From Terriglobia bacterium (GTDB lineage Bacteria; Acidobacteriota; Terriglobia; Terriglobales; Acidobacteriaceae): a DNA stretch of 64,000 nucleotides. The notes under the pieces are model-generated. The model saw only the letters and a program-made list of their open reading frames with translations. It was not told where the DNA came from and searched no databases. Position numbers and translations under genes: made by a program. Shown here one piece after another: positions 35,631-44,302 of the stretch; within the stretch, counting starts at the first letter, position 1, and every line of letters begins with the position of its first letter. The stretch spans positions 248,001 through 312,000 of the forward strand of contig JAIQGL010000004.1 in NCBI GenBank assembly GCA_020072585.1, read 5' to 3'.

Positions 35631-37289
35631 ATGTCTTGGTATTCGCGTTGGCGCACGATCGTCCCATCTGTTGCTCTCTTACTCACCTTAGCAGGCTATT
35701 CGCGTTTGAATGGCGCGGCAGACCAGCAGTCTTCTTCCACTTCGCCGCAGGCTTCCTCCCAGTCCACGCCGGTACTGCGTGCGAACACACGGCTGGTAGT
35801 GGTGGATGTGGTGGCCATTGACAGCAAAGGTGATCCGGTGCCGGACCTGACGGCTGACGATTTCACCCTGCTGGAAGATGGTAAGCCGCAGAAGATCAGC
35901 GGATTCTCTTTTCAGCGGGCCAGCGCGGCAACCTTGCAGCCAAGTGCCGCGCACGGCAGCAATGTATTCACCAATACGCCGCAGTATAAGGACGCCACCT
36001 GTCTGAATGTGATCCTGCTGGACACATTGAATGCTGATCTGGGCGGAAAGGTCAGCGCCAAGGAGCATTTGCTTAAATACCTGTCGACCCAGCCAGCCAT
36101 TCAGCCAACAGCGCTCTTTACCCTGGACACCAAGCTGAGCCTGCTGAGTGATTTCACTACGGACAGCAAGATGCTGCAAGCCGCCCTGGAAGAATTCAAG
36201 CCACAAGCAGCCAACAAAGTGCAGGATGTCTATACTGCAGCGAGCCCGTTTGCCATGCGCGGCGCGCCCACCAATGAGCGCAATCAGGAGACTACCGTGA
36301 ACGCGCTGGAAGTGCTGGCGCGGGCACTCTCAGGATATCCGGGGCGCAAGAACCTGATCTGGCTTTCACAGGCCTTCCCCATCAACTTCTTCCCTGAAAT
36401 TGTCCATGACGATGCCATGCCGCATTCGGGAAAAGGAGTGCCATTTCAATCACCGTTTGCCGCTGGTATAGCCGGCAATCCGAATTACAAGTCCAGCGAA
36501 GCTGGAGACTTTATGGCGGCCGTGATGAAAGTGGCCAACCAGTTGATGAACGCGCAAGTAGCGGTTTATCCCATTGACGCCGCAGGGCTGAGCAAAGAAC
36601 AGCGCTTTTCTTCGATTGGCACCATGCAGGTAATGGCGGAGCAGACCGGCGGGCGGGTTTTCTACAACAGCAACGACCTTGAACTTGGCATCCGGTCAAG
36701 CATCAATGACGGCGCAACGTACTACACAATGACCTACTATCCTGACAACAAGACCTGGGACGGGAAATTCCGCACCATCGCAGTCAAAAGCGCAAGAGCG
36801 GGAGCCACACTGCGTTATCGCCAGGGATATTACGCAATTAATCCTGATCTGGCGCCCACAAAAAAAGATACTGACAAGCTGGCCAGGGATTTCAGCCAGG
36901 CGTTGGGCCTGGAATCGCCGATGTCAACCGGCGTGATCTTCCTGGCCGGAGTGGAACGTCCGTCAGCCAGCGCACAGCCGGTAGTGGTGAACTTCGCCAT
37001 TGATCCGCACACGCTGGCGTTTTCTCACAAAGAGGACGGGTTGCAGCACATCATGGTGAGCTGCGCGGTAGCGGCATTCTCTGAAAAAGGCTCTCTGGTG
37101 AAAGAAGAGATCAGCAACGTGACGGCTGCGATGAAAGCCGACGAATTTGAGAAGATGATGAAGGGGCAGCAGTTCCCCTGCAAGCGGAGCATCGACCTTA
37201 AACCGGGAAGCTACAACCTGACGCTGGGAGTGGTGGACCGCAACTCCCGCTTGATCGGCACGACAACGGCGTGGGTAAAGGTACCTTAG
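35631..37289 (+). CDS. VWFA-related Acidobacterial domain protein 2
   Basis: Starting at ATG 35631 (AGGAG upstream) the protein has 552 residues. Its signal-like N-terminus contains VALLLTLAGYSRL. It repeats the layout of its neighbour: NTRLVVVDVVAIDSKGDPVPDLTADDFTLLEDGKPQKISGF, LNVILLDTLNAD, LSGYPGRKNLIWLSQAFPINFF, GGRVFYNSNDLELGIRSS and a C-terminal beta domain ending LGVVDRNSRLIGTTTAWVKVP. The two are clearly a tandem duplication with moderate divergence. The gap between them is 86 bp and the pair may be one transcript. Confidence 0.85.
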   Translation: MSWYSRWRTIVPSVALLLTLAGYSRLNGAADQQSSSTSPQASSQSTPVLRANTRLVVVDVVAIDSKGDPVPDLTADDFTLLEDGKPQKISGFSFQRASAATLQPSAAHGSNVFTNTPQYKDATCLNVILLDTLNADLGGKVSAKEHLLKYLSTQPAIQPTALFTLDTKLSLLSDFTTDSKMLQAALEEFKPQAANKVQDVYTAASPFAMRGAPTNERNQETTVNALEVLARALSGYPGRKNLIWLSQAFPINFFPEIVHDDAMPHSGKGVPFQSPFAAGIAGNPNYKSSEAGDFMAAVMKVANQLMNAQVAVYPIDAAGLSKEQRFSSIGTMQVMAEQTGGRVFYNSNDLELGIRSSINDGATYYTMTYYPDNKTWDGKFRTIAVKSARAGATLRYRQGYYAINPDLAPTKKDTDKLARDFSQALGLESPMSTGVIFLAGVERPSASAQPVVVNFAIDPHTLAFSHKEDGLQHIMVSCAVAAFSEKGSLVKEEISNVTAAMKADEFEKMMKGQQFPCKRSIDLKPGSYNLTLGVVDRNSRLIGTTTAWVKVP

Positions 37290-37389
37290 TGCCCTCTAAA
37301 AACTTGCCATGGAAACAGCTCGAGGGTTATGACACTGTCTCATCAGTAACGGTGCAGTAAACCAACATCCTTGGCGTAGATCAAAATCT

Positions 37390-39345
37390 TTATTCCGCGG
37401 TTTCCAACACATGCGCCAGCTCTTCCCATTCGTTCATCACGCGTTCCAGGTCTGATCTGGAATGATTCAGCAAATCAGTCTGGCGCTGCGTCTCTTCCAC
37501 ACTGATGAAGTTTTGCAACGCAGTCTCCGCCAGCCCAATCGCCGCTTCAAGCCGTGCAATCTCTTCTTCCACTTCCTGCAAGCGCTCTTTCATCTGCTTG
37601 AGCTTGATGGGATTCAGGCGTTTTTGCCGTGCATCAGGGTCAGCGGCCTTTGGCGGATCGCTGTGATTGGCAGAAACAGAATTCGTGGCGGCAACAGGTA
37701 ACGCGGAGGAAAGGAGCGAACCATCAGCGGTGGCGCCGGCTTTGCCTTCTTTGCGTAGCAGATAATCTTCATAGTTGCCGGGAAAGACTTCCACGTGGCC
37801 ATCGCCAATCTCAAAGACGCGCGTTGCCAGCTTGTCAATGAAGTAGCGGTCGTGAGAAACAAAAACGACAGTCCCGGTGAACTTTTGCAGTGAATCCAAC
37901 AAAACATCTTTGGCGCGAAGGTCGAGGTGGTTGGTGGGTTCGTCAAGCAGCAGAAAGTTTGACGGATGCAGCAGCATCCGGGCCAGGGCATAGCGGTTGC
38001 GCTCTCCGCCGGAGAGCACGCCAATGGTCTTGAAGACATCGTCTTCAGAAAAAAGAAAGCAGCCAAGCAGAGTGCGCAACTCTGTCTGCGTGGAGCGGGG
38101 CGCGGCCTGAAATAGATCGTCGAGCATGCGCGCTTGCGGGTCGAGCGCTTTGTACTGGTCCTGGGCAAAATAATCCACGTCAGCATTGTGCCCCAGGCGC
38201 AGCTCTCCCGCAGTAGGCGCCTCTGATCCGGCAAGAAGCTTGATCAGTGTGGATTTGCCGGCGCCGTTTACGCCGACCAGGGCGATGCGGTCGCCGCGTT
38301 CGATGACGAAATTGGCTTTCGAGAAAACAAGCTTCTCGCCATAGCTCTTGCCCAGGTCTTTGGCTTCAGCCACCATGCGTCCGCTGGGGCGTGGTTGCGG
38401 GAAAGAGAAATGGATGGCTTTTTCTTCCGGCGGAACTTCAATCTTCTCCATCCGCTCCAGTTCTTTGATCCGGCTCTGCACCTGCTTGGCCTTGGTGGCT
38501 TGAGCGCGGAAGCGATTGATGAAAGCCTCAAGCTGGTCTGTCTTTTCTTTCTGGTTGCGATAGGCGGCCTCAAGCTGGGCGCGGCGCTCGGCTTTCTGCG
38601 CCAGATATTTTTCGTAGTTGCCGGTATAAAAGAAAACCTGCTTGTTCCATATTTCGGCGGTCTTTTTTACGGTGACGTCAAGGAAATAGCGGTCGTGCGA
38701 AATCAACACATAGGCATAAGGATAGTTGGCGAGATACTGCTCCAGCCAGTTGCGGGTTTCAAGATCCAGATGGTTTGTCGGCTCGTCCAGCAGGAGCAGG
38801 TTGGGTTTTTGCAGTAACAGCTTGGCCAGCGCGATCCGCATCTGCCAGCCGCCGGAAAACTCTTCCGTCCGGCGCTCCCAGTCTTCTTTCCTGAAGCCCA
38901 GGCCATTGAGCACCGTGCCCACCTCGGCCTCAATGGTGTAACCGTCACGGGCCTGGATTTCAGCCTGAATCCGATGGAAACGCTCGGCAATCTGCGCGTA
39001 CTCAGGGCTTGAGTGGTCGACCTCAGCCATGCTAGCGGCAAGCTCTTCCTGCTCGCGCTGCATCTGGTGCACGCGCTCGAAAACCGAGAGACATTCGGCA
39101 AAGACGGTGCGGCCGGAGAGGGAGAGGCCGTCCTGCGGCAGATAGCCGCACTCGATGCCGCGTTGCCGCGTGATGGTTCCATAGTCAAGAGAGTCAATAC
39201 CAGCCAGGATTTTCAGCAGCGTGGTCTTGCCGGTGCCATTCGCGCCTACCAGTCCCACACGATCATGCGGCGTGATGAGCCAGTCCAGTTCCTGAAAAAG
39301 GACTTTTGGACCAAAGCGCTTGCCGGCTGCGGTGAGCTGGATCAT
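37390..39345 (-). CDS. ABC-F family ATPase
   Basis: The 651-residue protein has two nucleotide-binding domains in one chain, without membrane segments: Walker A GANGTGKTT (about 35) and GVNGAGKST (about 355), signatures FSGGWQMR and LSGGERNR, and Walker B LLLLDEPTNHLDL twice. A C-terminal coiled coil (KQMKERLQEVEEEIARLEAAIG) follows. ABC-F proteins act on the ribosome, as Uup/EttA-type translation factors or antibiotic-protection factors. The charged linker between domains fits the P-site tRNA interaction motif; which role applies is unclear. Confidence 0.88.
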   Translation of the reverse strand: MIQLTAAGKRFGPKVLFQELDWLITPHDRVGLVGANGTGKTTLLKILAGIDSLDYGTITRQRGIECGYLPQDGLSLSGRTVFAECLSVFERVHQMQREQEELAASMAEVDHSSPEYAQIAERFHRIQAEIQARDGYTIEAEVGTVLNGLGFRKEDWERRTEEFSGGWQMRIALAKLLLQKPNLLLLDEPTNHLDLETRNWLEQYLANYPYAYVLISHDRYFLDVTVKKTAEIWNKQVFFYTGNYEKYLAQKAERRAQLEAAYRNQKEKTDQLEAFINRFRAQATKAKQVQSRIKELERMEKIEVPPEEKAIHFSFPQPRPSGRMVAEAKDLGKSYGEKLVFSKANFVIERGDRIALVGVNGAGKSTLIKLLAGSEAPTAGELRLGHNADVDYFAQDQYKALDPQARMLDDLFQAAPRSTQTELRTLLGCFLFSEDDVFKTIGVLSGGERNRYALARMLLHPSNFLLLDEPTNHLDLRAKDVLLDSLQKFTGTVVFVSHDRYFIDKLATRVFEIGDGHVEVFPGNYEDYLLRKEGKAGATADGSLLSSALPVAATNSVSANHSDPPKAADPDARQKRLNPIKLKQMKERLQEVEEEIARLEAAIGLAETALQNFISVEETQRQTDLLNHSRSDLERVMNEWEELAHVLETAE

Positions 39346-39481
39346 TCACTTCTATCTAAACACAATCAGCGGAAAATCCACCACGGGGGCACGGAGACGC
39401 GGAAAAGAGCAAGCGTAGCAATCAATGTTTCTGCGCGAGCAGAGGGCCGCTCATCATCCTGGCTTTTTCATGCGAGGGTGC

Positions 39482-40312
39482 CTACGGCTTGGGCTTTGTA
39501 TACAAATTGAAAGAGACTTCAATTTGCATGCTCACGGCCACTGGCTGGCCCTGGCGCTGAGCGGGCTGGAAGCGCCAGGTTTTTACTTTGTCGACCGCCA
39601 TTTCATCAAGGTCCATGCCGAGCGGACGCTCGACCCACACCTTGCTAACATTGCCGGTGTGGTCGACGATGACACCTAAGACCACCGTGCCCCCGAATTT
39701 TGCTTTGCGTGCTTTGTCACTGAACTCCGGTTCCGGCATATAGACGGGTACCGGAGCAGTCACGCCATCATCGCCAACGCGGAAGACTCCGTTCCCAAGG
39801 AGCACACGGTTCGCTGGTTTGGCGCTGACGGAGACCCGTGCCCGTTCCCTGGCCAGCCAATACCCCAGTGCCGGGTCTGGCGCGGCAGCATCGAATGGAG
39901 CAAATACTTTTCCCAGAATCAGGGCGGCCTCCTCCGCCGAGGCAAGCGGCCTGTCCAAACGGACCTCAATGGCAACAATCTGATTGCTTTGGTTCTGTCC
40001 TACGAAGCTCCCGGTGAAATCGTTGAACCTGTAGGTAACCCGCGAAGCAGCCAGCGTAATCTTGTCCGGCGTGATCTCCAGCTTCGCGATCTTGACGCAG
40101 CCAAAGGCGTTCCAGGGGCCTTCAGTATTTGAGGAGAGCAGGCGGCCGTTCGCGTCAAAAACCTGGGTATCACTCGTCACGGCGTGGCGAAGGGCCACAA
40201 TCCGGTTTTCATATTGCTGCCTGACGATTTTGTCGATGTCTGAAGCAGAGCCTATGGCAGCATGCGCCGCCAGGCACAAAATCAGGATTGCACGCGTCGT
40301 TCTTGCGATCAT
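39482..40312 (-). CDS. TonB-family C-terminal domain protein 2
   Basis: The 276-residue protein has a signal peptide (about 1-24) and a beta-rich middle region. The TonB C-terminal domain covers about 195-276: MPEPEFSDKARKAKFGGTVVLGVIVDHTGNVSKVWVERPLGMDLDEMAVDKVKTWRF. It lacks a membrane anchor and Pro-rich linker, so it is not a classical energy transducer. It may deliver its domain in the periplasm. It is a paralogue of the protein at 42252, which lies on the other side of the DUF2157 pair. Confidence 0.8.
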   Translation of the reverse strand: MIARTTRAILILCLAAHAAIGSASDIDKIVRQQYENRIVALRHAVTSDTQVFDANGRLLSSNTEGPWNAFGCVKIAKLEITPDKITLAASRVTYRFNDFTGSFVGQNQSNQIVAIEVRLDRPLASAEEAALILGKVFAPFDAAAPDPALGYWLARERARVSVSAKPANRVLLGNGVFRVGDDGVTAPVPVYMPEPEFSDKARKAKFGGTVVLGVIVDHTGNVSKVWVERPLGMDLDEMAVDKVKTWRFQPAQRQGQPVAVSMQIEVSFNLYTKPKP

Positions 40313-40333
40313 GTCTTACCTTCCAAAGCCGTC

Positions 40334-40867
40334 TTATCGGTAGGTCAATGGTATCCATTCCTGGCCCCGTTTTATAGCTAGTTGAATGGGCCGCGGCGGC
40401 CCTTTTTGGGGCAGCGTAACCTCCGCCCAGAGTTCGGCACCGGCGCCCAGGCGAGGGGTTTCAGCGTGCTCGGGAATGAAAAATACGACCGGTGTGGACA
40501 GAAGGAAAATGTCGTTGCCGCGGCTGCGCTGGCGGCTCCAGGAGTTAATCGCTATTTCGGTGGGCCGGTCAGTTCTGTGCGCGACAAGCTGGCCGTTCTC
40601 GACCGACAGCTCGACATATCCAGGGTCGTATGTTTGCGGAGGAACAATACCCGGTCGATATGGCGTCTCGGGCTTGAAATCCGGCGAACGGACTTCAAGA
40701 TTCAACGTAAAGTAGCGTCCGCGAATAGGCAGGTCAGGATCGACTGATCCAGTCCGCACCCAGACGCGCGGGCGGGTTGCACGGTCATAGAGCAGCTTTC
40801 CGCCCAGGCTGAGAACGATGAGGATATGGATGAAGGCAACCGCGAGTCCTTTTTGAAGAGAGCTCAT
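40334..40867 (-). CDS. GDYXXLXY-type membrane-anchored protein
   Basis: The 177-residue protein has an N-terminal membrane segment (FIHILIVLSLGGKLLYD) and a periplasmic domain with RGRYFTLNLEV, corresponding to the GDYxxLxY motif that names the family (altered here to GRYFTLNL). Its ATG overlaps the stop of the DUF2157 gene by four bases (ATGA), the usual pairing for these two families. Function unknown. Confidence 0.75.
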   Translation of the reverse strand: MSSLQKGLAVAFIHILIVLSLGGKLLYDRATRPRVWVRTGSVDPDLPIRGRYFTLNLEVRSPDFKPETPYRPGIVPPQTYDPGYVELSVENGQLVAHRTDRPTEIAINSWSRQRSRGNDIFLLSTPVVFFIPEHAETPRLGAGAELWAEVTLPQKGPPRPIQLAIKRGQEWIPLTYR

Positions 40868-42006
40868 GAGTGTGCTCCTGTGGCAGCGGCGCGCGCGATC
40901 AAGTCAGTCCGCAGCCGGTTAAGGACCCATCCGCCCGCCAGGAAAATCACTCCCAGCAGGATCAGTCCCAGGGAACGGCCGAGTTTATCGAGCACGTTGG
41001 AAAAATAAAACGCAATCAGGTCCAGCGCAAAGATGACGGTGCCGTAGTTGATGAAGAGTTTGCGATTCTCCTCGACGCCCCAGTAGCAAAAAGCACAAGC
41101 GCCGAGGGCGATCCAGAGATAAAGCCATGGATTGCTCTCCATATTGTGGCGTCCGCTGGCAATGACCAGGACAAATATCCAGGCGGCCGCGACGAACATC
41201 GGAATGGACCGCTGTTTGCGGCGGAACGCAGCCACAATCAGGACAGGAAGGTAGGCGCCCGCATAGCCTATGCCTTGCAGTGAGGCAGGCAGGTTTTGTG
41301 TGTGCCGCTGCCAGAACCAGCTTTCGCGAAATTCCGCGGTCGCAATCACGTCAAGCAGGAAAGGAATCAGGGCGAGAGCCCCGACCCAAACCATGCCCTG
41401 GCGCAAGTGGCGGTTTGATTCCTTTGGAGTCGTGGTCAGGTAGAAAATGGAAAGCAGGAGCAGTCCCTGGGCGGCGATGTTCCATGCGCCGCGGTACGGT
41501 TCAGTCGCCACCTCCCACTCACCCGCAAACCACCAGGGGACAAGCACGGCAGCCAGCAAGGCTTGCGGCCACTGCTTCAGCACCAGCCATGCAAGGGCCG
41601 CGCCGAGCGCCCAGAGCAACACGCCGCCGGGCCAGTGCTCCTGGAGATTGAAGATTTGCCCGGCCATGTAAATGCCCGCGCCCAGAGAAGCTGTTCCGGC
41701 CACGTGCAGGGCAACACCGATGGAAGGAACTTTTTCACCCAACACGCTGGCCGCAACATGGAACACGGCAACCATGGAGAGCACCAGCGCGAAGCGCTGC
41801 GTGGGCGCGAGCTCGTCCCAGTGCGAGGCAACAAAGAGCAGAATGCCGGCACAGAGCATGAGCGCGCCAAAGCTGATGGCGAGTACGGCCGGCCAGCGCA
41901 AACGTTTCTTGTCTGAGCTGTTTTCAAATTCACGGATACGGTCCGCCGTGGGCGGATCGATCAGATGCGCGTCAACCCAGCGCTCAAGGTGCTTTTCCCA
42001 GGTCAT
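40864..42006 (-). CDS. DUF2157 multi-pass membrane protein
   Basis: The 380-residue protein begins with a soluble helical region (WEKHLERWVDAHLIDPPTADRI) and continues with ten or more hydrophobic segments, including LLFVASHWDELAPTQRFALVLSMVAVFHVAASVLGEKVPS, the DUF2157 signature. The C-terminal part resembles the DUF4401-like region. It is translationally coupled to the GDYXXLXY protein. Together they form a membrane pair of unknown role found in many bacteria. Confidence 0.82.
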   Translation of the reverse strand: MTWEKHLERWVDAHLIDPPTADRIREFENSSDKKRLRWPAVLAISFGALMLCAGILLFVASHWDELAPTQRFALVLSMVAVFHVAASVLGEKVPSIGVALHVAGTASLGAGIYMAGQIFNLQEHWPGGVLLWALGAALAWLVLKQWPQALLAAVLVPWWFAGEWEVATEPYRGAWNIAAQGLLLLSIFYLTTTPKESNRHLRQGMVWVGALALIPFLLDVIATAEFRESWFWQRHTQNLPASLQGIGYAGAYLPVLIVAAFRRKQRSIPMFVAAAWIFVLVIASGRHNMESNPWLYLWIALGACAFCYWGVEENRKLFINYGTVIFALDLIAFYFSNVLDKLGRSLGLILLGVIFLAGGWVLNRLRTDLIARAAATGAHS

Positions 42007-42251
42007 GAATTCTCCAGTGGGGGATTATGCGCGAAAGATCATGAGAGTTGAACCACCTGATAGAACGTGGCCTTTCGATCAGGATGCGGAATTTGTATGT
42101 GCCGGGTTTTCAAGGGGATAGGGAGACAAACTTACTTTTACCACGGAGGGCACGGAGAAACACAGAGGGGAACCCTTATGCGCGCTTCACTTTGTTCTGG
42201 GCACGACTTGGCTCTGGGCAAGACTTGCGGCGTAAGGCACGTTATGGCTGA

Positions 42252-43022
42252 TCAATAAAGATTGAACGCCACCTCAATATTCATCTCCACGGGTACGGGC
42301 TGGCCATTGTGCGTGGCTGGTTTAAAGCGCCAGACCTTGAGTCCTTCCATCGCATTCTCGTCCAGTCCCATGCCCAGCGGTCTCTCCAATCTGATTCTGC
42401 TAATTTTGCCTGCCTGGTCCACAATAATGCTGAGAATTACCACTCCCTGATACTTTGCTCTTCGCGCTTCTTCGCTGAAGGCAGGCTCCGGTGTAAATGT
42501 GGCGACGGGAGCCTTGGTGCTGTCTTTGTCGACGTGATAAACCGGTCCGGCTGAGTTGCTGTCATCAACAACGCGGACCTCGGGCTTGGCATGCTCGAGG
42601 ACATCCGGTCCCAAAAAGAAGATCCGGCCCATGAGAGCGTGGGCCTCATCGGCGGACTGAAGAGGCTGATCCAGATGTACCTCAACCTTTACCGATTTTC
42701 CGAGAGGAATGAAAATCGGTCTGCCATTTTTCTTCTGGTTGGTGGGAGCTACCCTGTGGCCTTCCAGGCTCAAGGTGTCTTTGGACACATCCAGCTTGTC
42801 AACATAGATTGCGCCATAGGTCAGCCACTGCCCTTTGGATGGCGCATTTACAGGCTGGCCGGAAGAATCAAACTTCTGTTTCCGGCCCGTTAACGGAGAG
42901 CGAAGAGCGAGAAGCTGCTTTTTATACTTTTGATCGAGCGCATCTTTTACGCTGTCAGCATGAACGGTGGCGGCGTAGGACAGAAAAAGAGCAAGTAAGA
43001 GAAAAATTGCTTTTCGATCCAT
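42252..43022 (-). CDS. TonB-family C-terminal domain protein 3
   Basis: From ATG 43022 (MDRKAIFLLLALFLSYAATVHA, a signal peptide) the protein has 256 residues. Its C-terminal TonB domain (FTPEPAFSEEARRAKYQGVVILSIIVDQAGKISRIRLERPLGMGLDENAMEGLKVWRFKPA) parallels that of the protein at 39482, and its middle part is also similar (KYKKQLLALRSPLTGRKQKFD). The frame is open back to a GTG at 43145 that overlaps the last codon of module 2. That longer start would put 41 basic residues before the signal, so I prefer 43022. Confidence 0.78.
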   Translation of the reverse strand: MDRKAIFLLLALFLSYAATVHADSVKDALDQKYKKQLLALRSPLTGRKQKFDSSGQPVNAPSKGQWLTYGAIYVDKLDVSKDTLSLEGHRVAPTNQKKNGRPIFIPLGKSVKVEVHLDQPLQSADEAHALMGRIFFLGPDVLEHAKPEVRVVDDSNSAGPVYHVDKDSTKAPVATFTPEPAFSEEARRAKYQGVVILSIIVDQAGKISRIRLERPLGMGLDENAMEGLKVWRFKPATHNGQPVPVEMNIEVAFNLY

Positions 43023-43141
43023 GACGGAGACAAGTGTAACCAGAGCTGCCGAATTTGCGGAGTGTTTTATTTGGCGGCGAGAGCCCCGCGCGGAATTGCT
43101 CTGTTTCCGCGCGGGTATCGCCTGTTTGTTTGAATGCCTTT

Positions 43142-43453
43142 TCACCTAAGCCGCAGGCCAGAGCTGATGATAGGGGGCCAGCCTTTGATGCTGTGGCCGT
43201 TGCCGTCTCTCCAGTCACGCAGATTGGCTTTGAGAGTAAAGCCCGGATCAATCACCAGATGCAGCGTTATCTTCTCCTGAAAGCGGATGCTGACGGCGTG
43301 GTAGTCGCCCGCAGTAATGAATTCGATCTTCTCCAGCCTGCGGCCCTGCATTCCGGGAAACTCCAGGGACTTTCCTCCGGGATAGGCTTTCTCGATCAGG
43401 GCGAAGCGGGGCTTTTTGGGCGGTTTGCGGCGGGTAGTGGTTGGGGGTTTCAC
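43142..43453 (-). CDS. Basic protein, third gene of duplicated module, copy 2
   Basis: The 103-residue protein starts at GTG 43453, overlapping the micro-ORF stop as GTGA. It has a short Lys/Arg/Thr-rich N-terminal tail (KPPTTTRRKPPKKP). The same motifs as in the module 1 protein follow: PGGKSLEFPGMQGRRLEKIEF and IKGWPPIIS. The open frame extends to 43600 but covers the micro-ORF in another frame. The parallel overlap (ATGA in copy 1, GTGA in copy 2) supports this start. Function unknown; the basic tail may bind nucleic acid. Confidence 0.7.
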   Translation of the reverse strand: MKPPTTTRRKPPKKPRFALIEKAYPGGKSLEFPGMQGRRLEKIEFITAGDYHAVSIRFQEKITLHLVIDPGFTLKANLRDWRDGNGHSIKGWPPIISSGLRLR

Positions 43454-43632
43454 GGGCGCCCTGCTTTCTCGTTGTGAAGGCGGGGCACGGAAAAAACCTT
43501 TGCCGCAGATGTGCGCAGATAAACGCAGATCGGATTTAAGCCGTTCAAGGGTTGAATGAGGAATACTGAGAGCTGGGTGCTTGCGGCAAGTTGCACCCAA
43601 AAGGCGGGACGTGTAGCTTCAATTGCAGCCAT
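43450..43632 (-). CDS. 60-residue micro-ORF of duplicated module, copy 2
   Basis: An ATG at 43632 has TTGGAGG upstream. The frame reads MAAIEATRPAFWVQLAASTQ, then diverges from copy 1 and ends at 43450. Of the first 20 codons only those at positions 3, 16 and 19 differ between copies, and one of these is synonymous. The rest (about residues 20-60) is formed by dispersed intergenic repeat texts in the same reading frame as in copy 1. Confidence 0.65.
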   Translation of the reverse strand: MAAIEATRPAFWVQLAASTQLSVFLIQPLNGLNPICVYLRTSAAKVFSVPRLHNEKAGRP

Positions 43633-43669
43633 GTTGCCTCCAATCAAGGCGATCTGGTTAGGGCGCGTT

Positions 43670-43696
43670 CGGTGGTTACACACCGGGCGCTGCCCG
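43670..43696 (-). promoter_or_regulatory. Two-hairpin leader before micro-ORF, copy 2
   Basis: Minus strand CGGGC-AGC-GCCCG (43696-43684) is followed by CGGTG-TGTAAC-CACCG (43685-43670). Both stems are the same as in copy 1 while the second loop differs in sequence and length. It is followed by the conserved CGCGCCCTAACCA and the GGAGG of the micro-ORF. Confidence 0.6.
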
Positions 43697-43752
43697 TTAA
43701 CAATCAGCCGTTAGCCATTGGCTTTTTAGCCGTTAGCCTCCGGGCTCGTCGG

Positions 43753-44031
43753 TCAGGGGTTACTTCTCTTTGATTTTCGTTTTTGGCGAGGCACGGCTTT
43801 TTTAGGCTGTGCCTCCCGGAGTTTTGAGTAACGGGTTTTCCTGCCATTTTTGGCCTTCGGTAGCGCGTCGCGCAACCGTTCAATGTCGCTCTCGCTCCAC
43901 AAGCGCAGTCGAATTCCTGCAACCATTGTTTCCGGCGGAGCAGGAACTTTTCCCATGAGTATGTAACGGCTCAAAGTAGCATTGCTCATACCCAGCTTCT
44001 TAGCCACTTGCATTGTGGAAAGAGGATTCAT
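43753..44031 (-). CDS. Small MerR/excisionase-like HTH protein, module copy 2
   Basis: The 92-residue protein aligns along its length with the one at 11254: STMQVAKKLGMSNATLSRYI (HTH), VPAPPETMVAGIRLRLW (wing), SDIERLRDALPKAKNGRKTRYSKLRE and a Lys/Arg tail. The start is an ATG at 44031. It is likely a DNA-binding repressor or activator without an effector domain. A near-palindrome over its -10 and start suggests autoregulation. It is followed by the hairpin leader, micro-ORF and basic protein. Confidence 0.8.
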   Translation of the reverse strand: MNPLSTMQVAKKLGMSNATLSRYILMGKVPAPPETMVAGIRLRLWSESDIERLRDALPKAKNGRKTRYSKLREAQPKKAVPRQKRKSKRSNP

Positions 44032-44033
44032 TG

Positions 44034-44069
44034 TGAGAGTATATTCTCAGTTAGGTTATACGTTGTCAA
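44034..44069 (-). promoter_or_regulatory. Promoter and operator of module 2 HTH gene
   Basis: TTGACA (44069-44064), 17 bp and GAATAT (44046-44041) lie nine bases before the ATG. The inverted repeat TGAGA-N6-TCTCA (44034-44049) covers the -10, a good place for an autoregulatory operator. Confidence 0.55.
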
Positions 44070-44092
44070 GAACTTGTTTTGCGATTTTCTAT

Positions 44093-44231
44093 GCGCGCTC
44101 CACTTCGTTGCGCGCGGGCCTGCGGCGCAAGGAAGAGACTTTTCTTCTGCTTACCCGGCATTTATTCCTCATCCCGGCCAGCCGGGACTCGGAAACATAC
44201 CGGGCTACTATCGGTCGTCCCTGACGGGACT
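44093..44231 (+). repeat. 139-nt structured dispersed repeat, copy B
   Basis: Aligned to 10258-10396 (minus strand) at equal length. The middle hairpin is CCCGGC-CA-GCCGGG (44173-44186), a different stem from that of copy A at the same offset. Other shared parts are TTACCCGGCA/TACCGGGCTA (able to pair) and GTCCC-TGAC-GGGAC. It lies between the module 2 promoter and the unknown gene at 44303. Confidence 0.75.
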
Positions 44232-44302
44232 GGATTACGATATGTCTTTCAAGGGTCGCCTGACTCGGGGGTGGGTTCGACTCGGCGCCAAAAGGAGCTG
44301 CA

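Noticed and set aside
44264-44290. GGGTTCGACTC, resembling a tRNA T-loop
   Set aside because: The flanking bases do not form a T-stem or acceptor stem, so it is not a tRNA or clear tRNA fragment.
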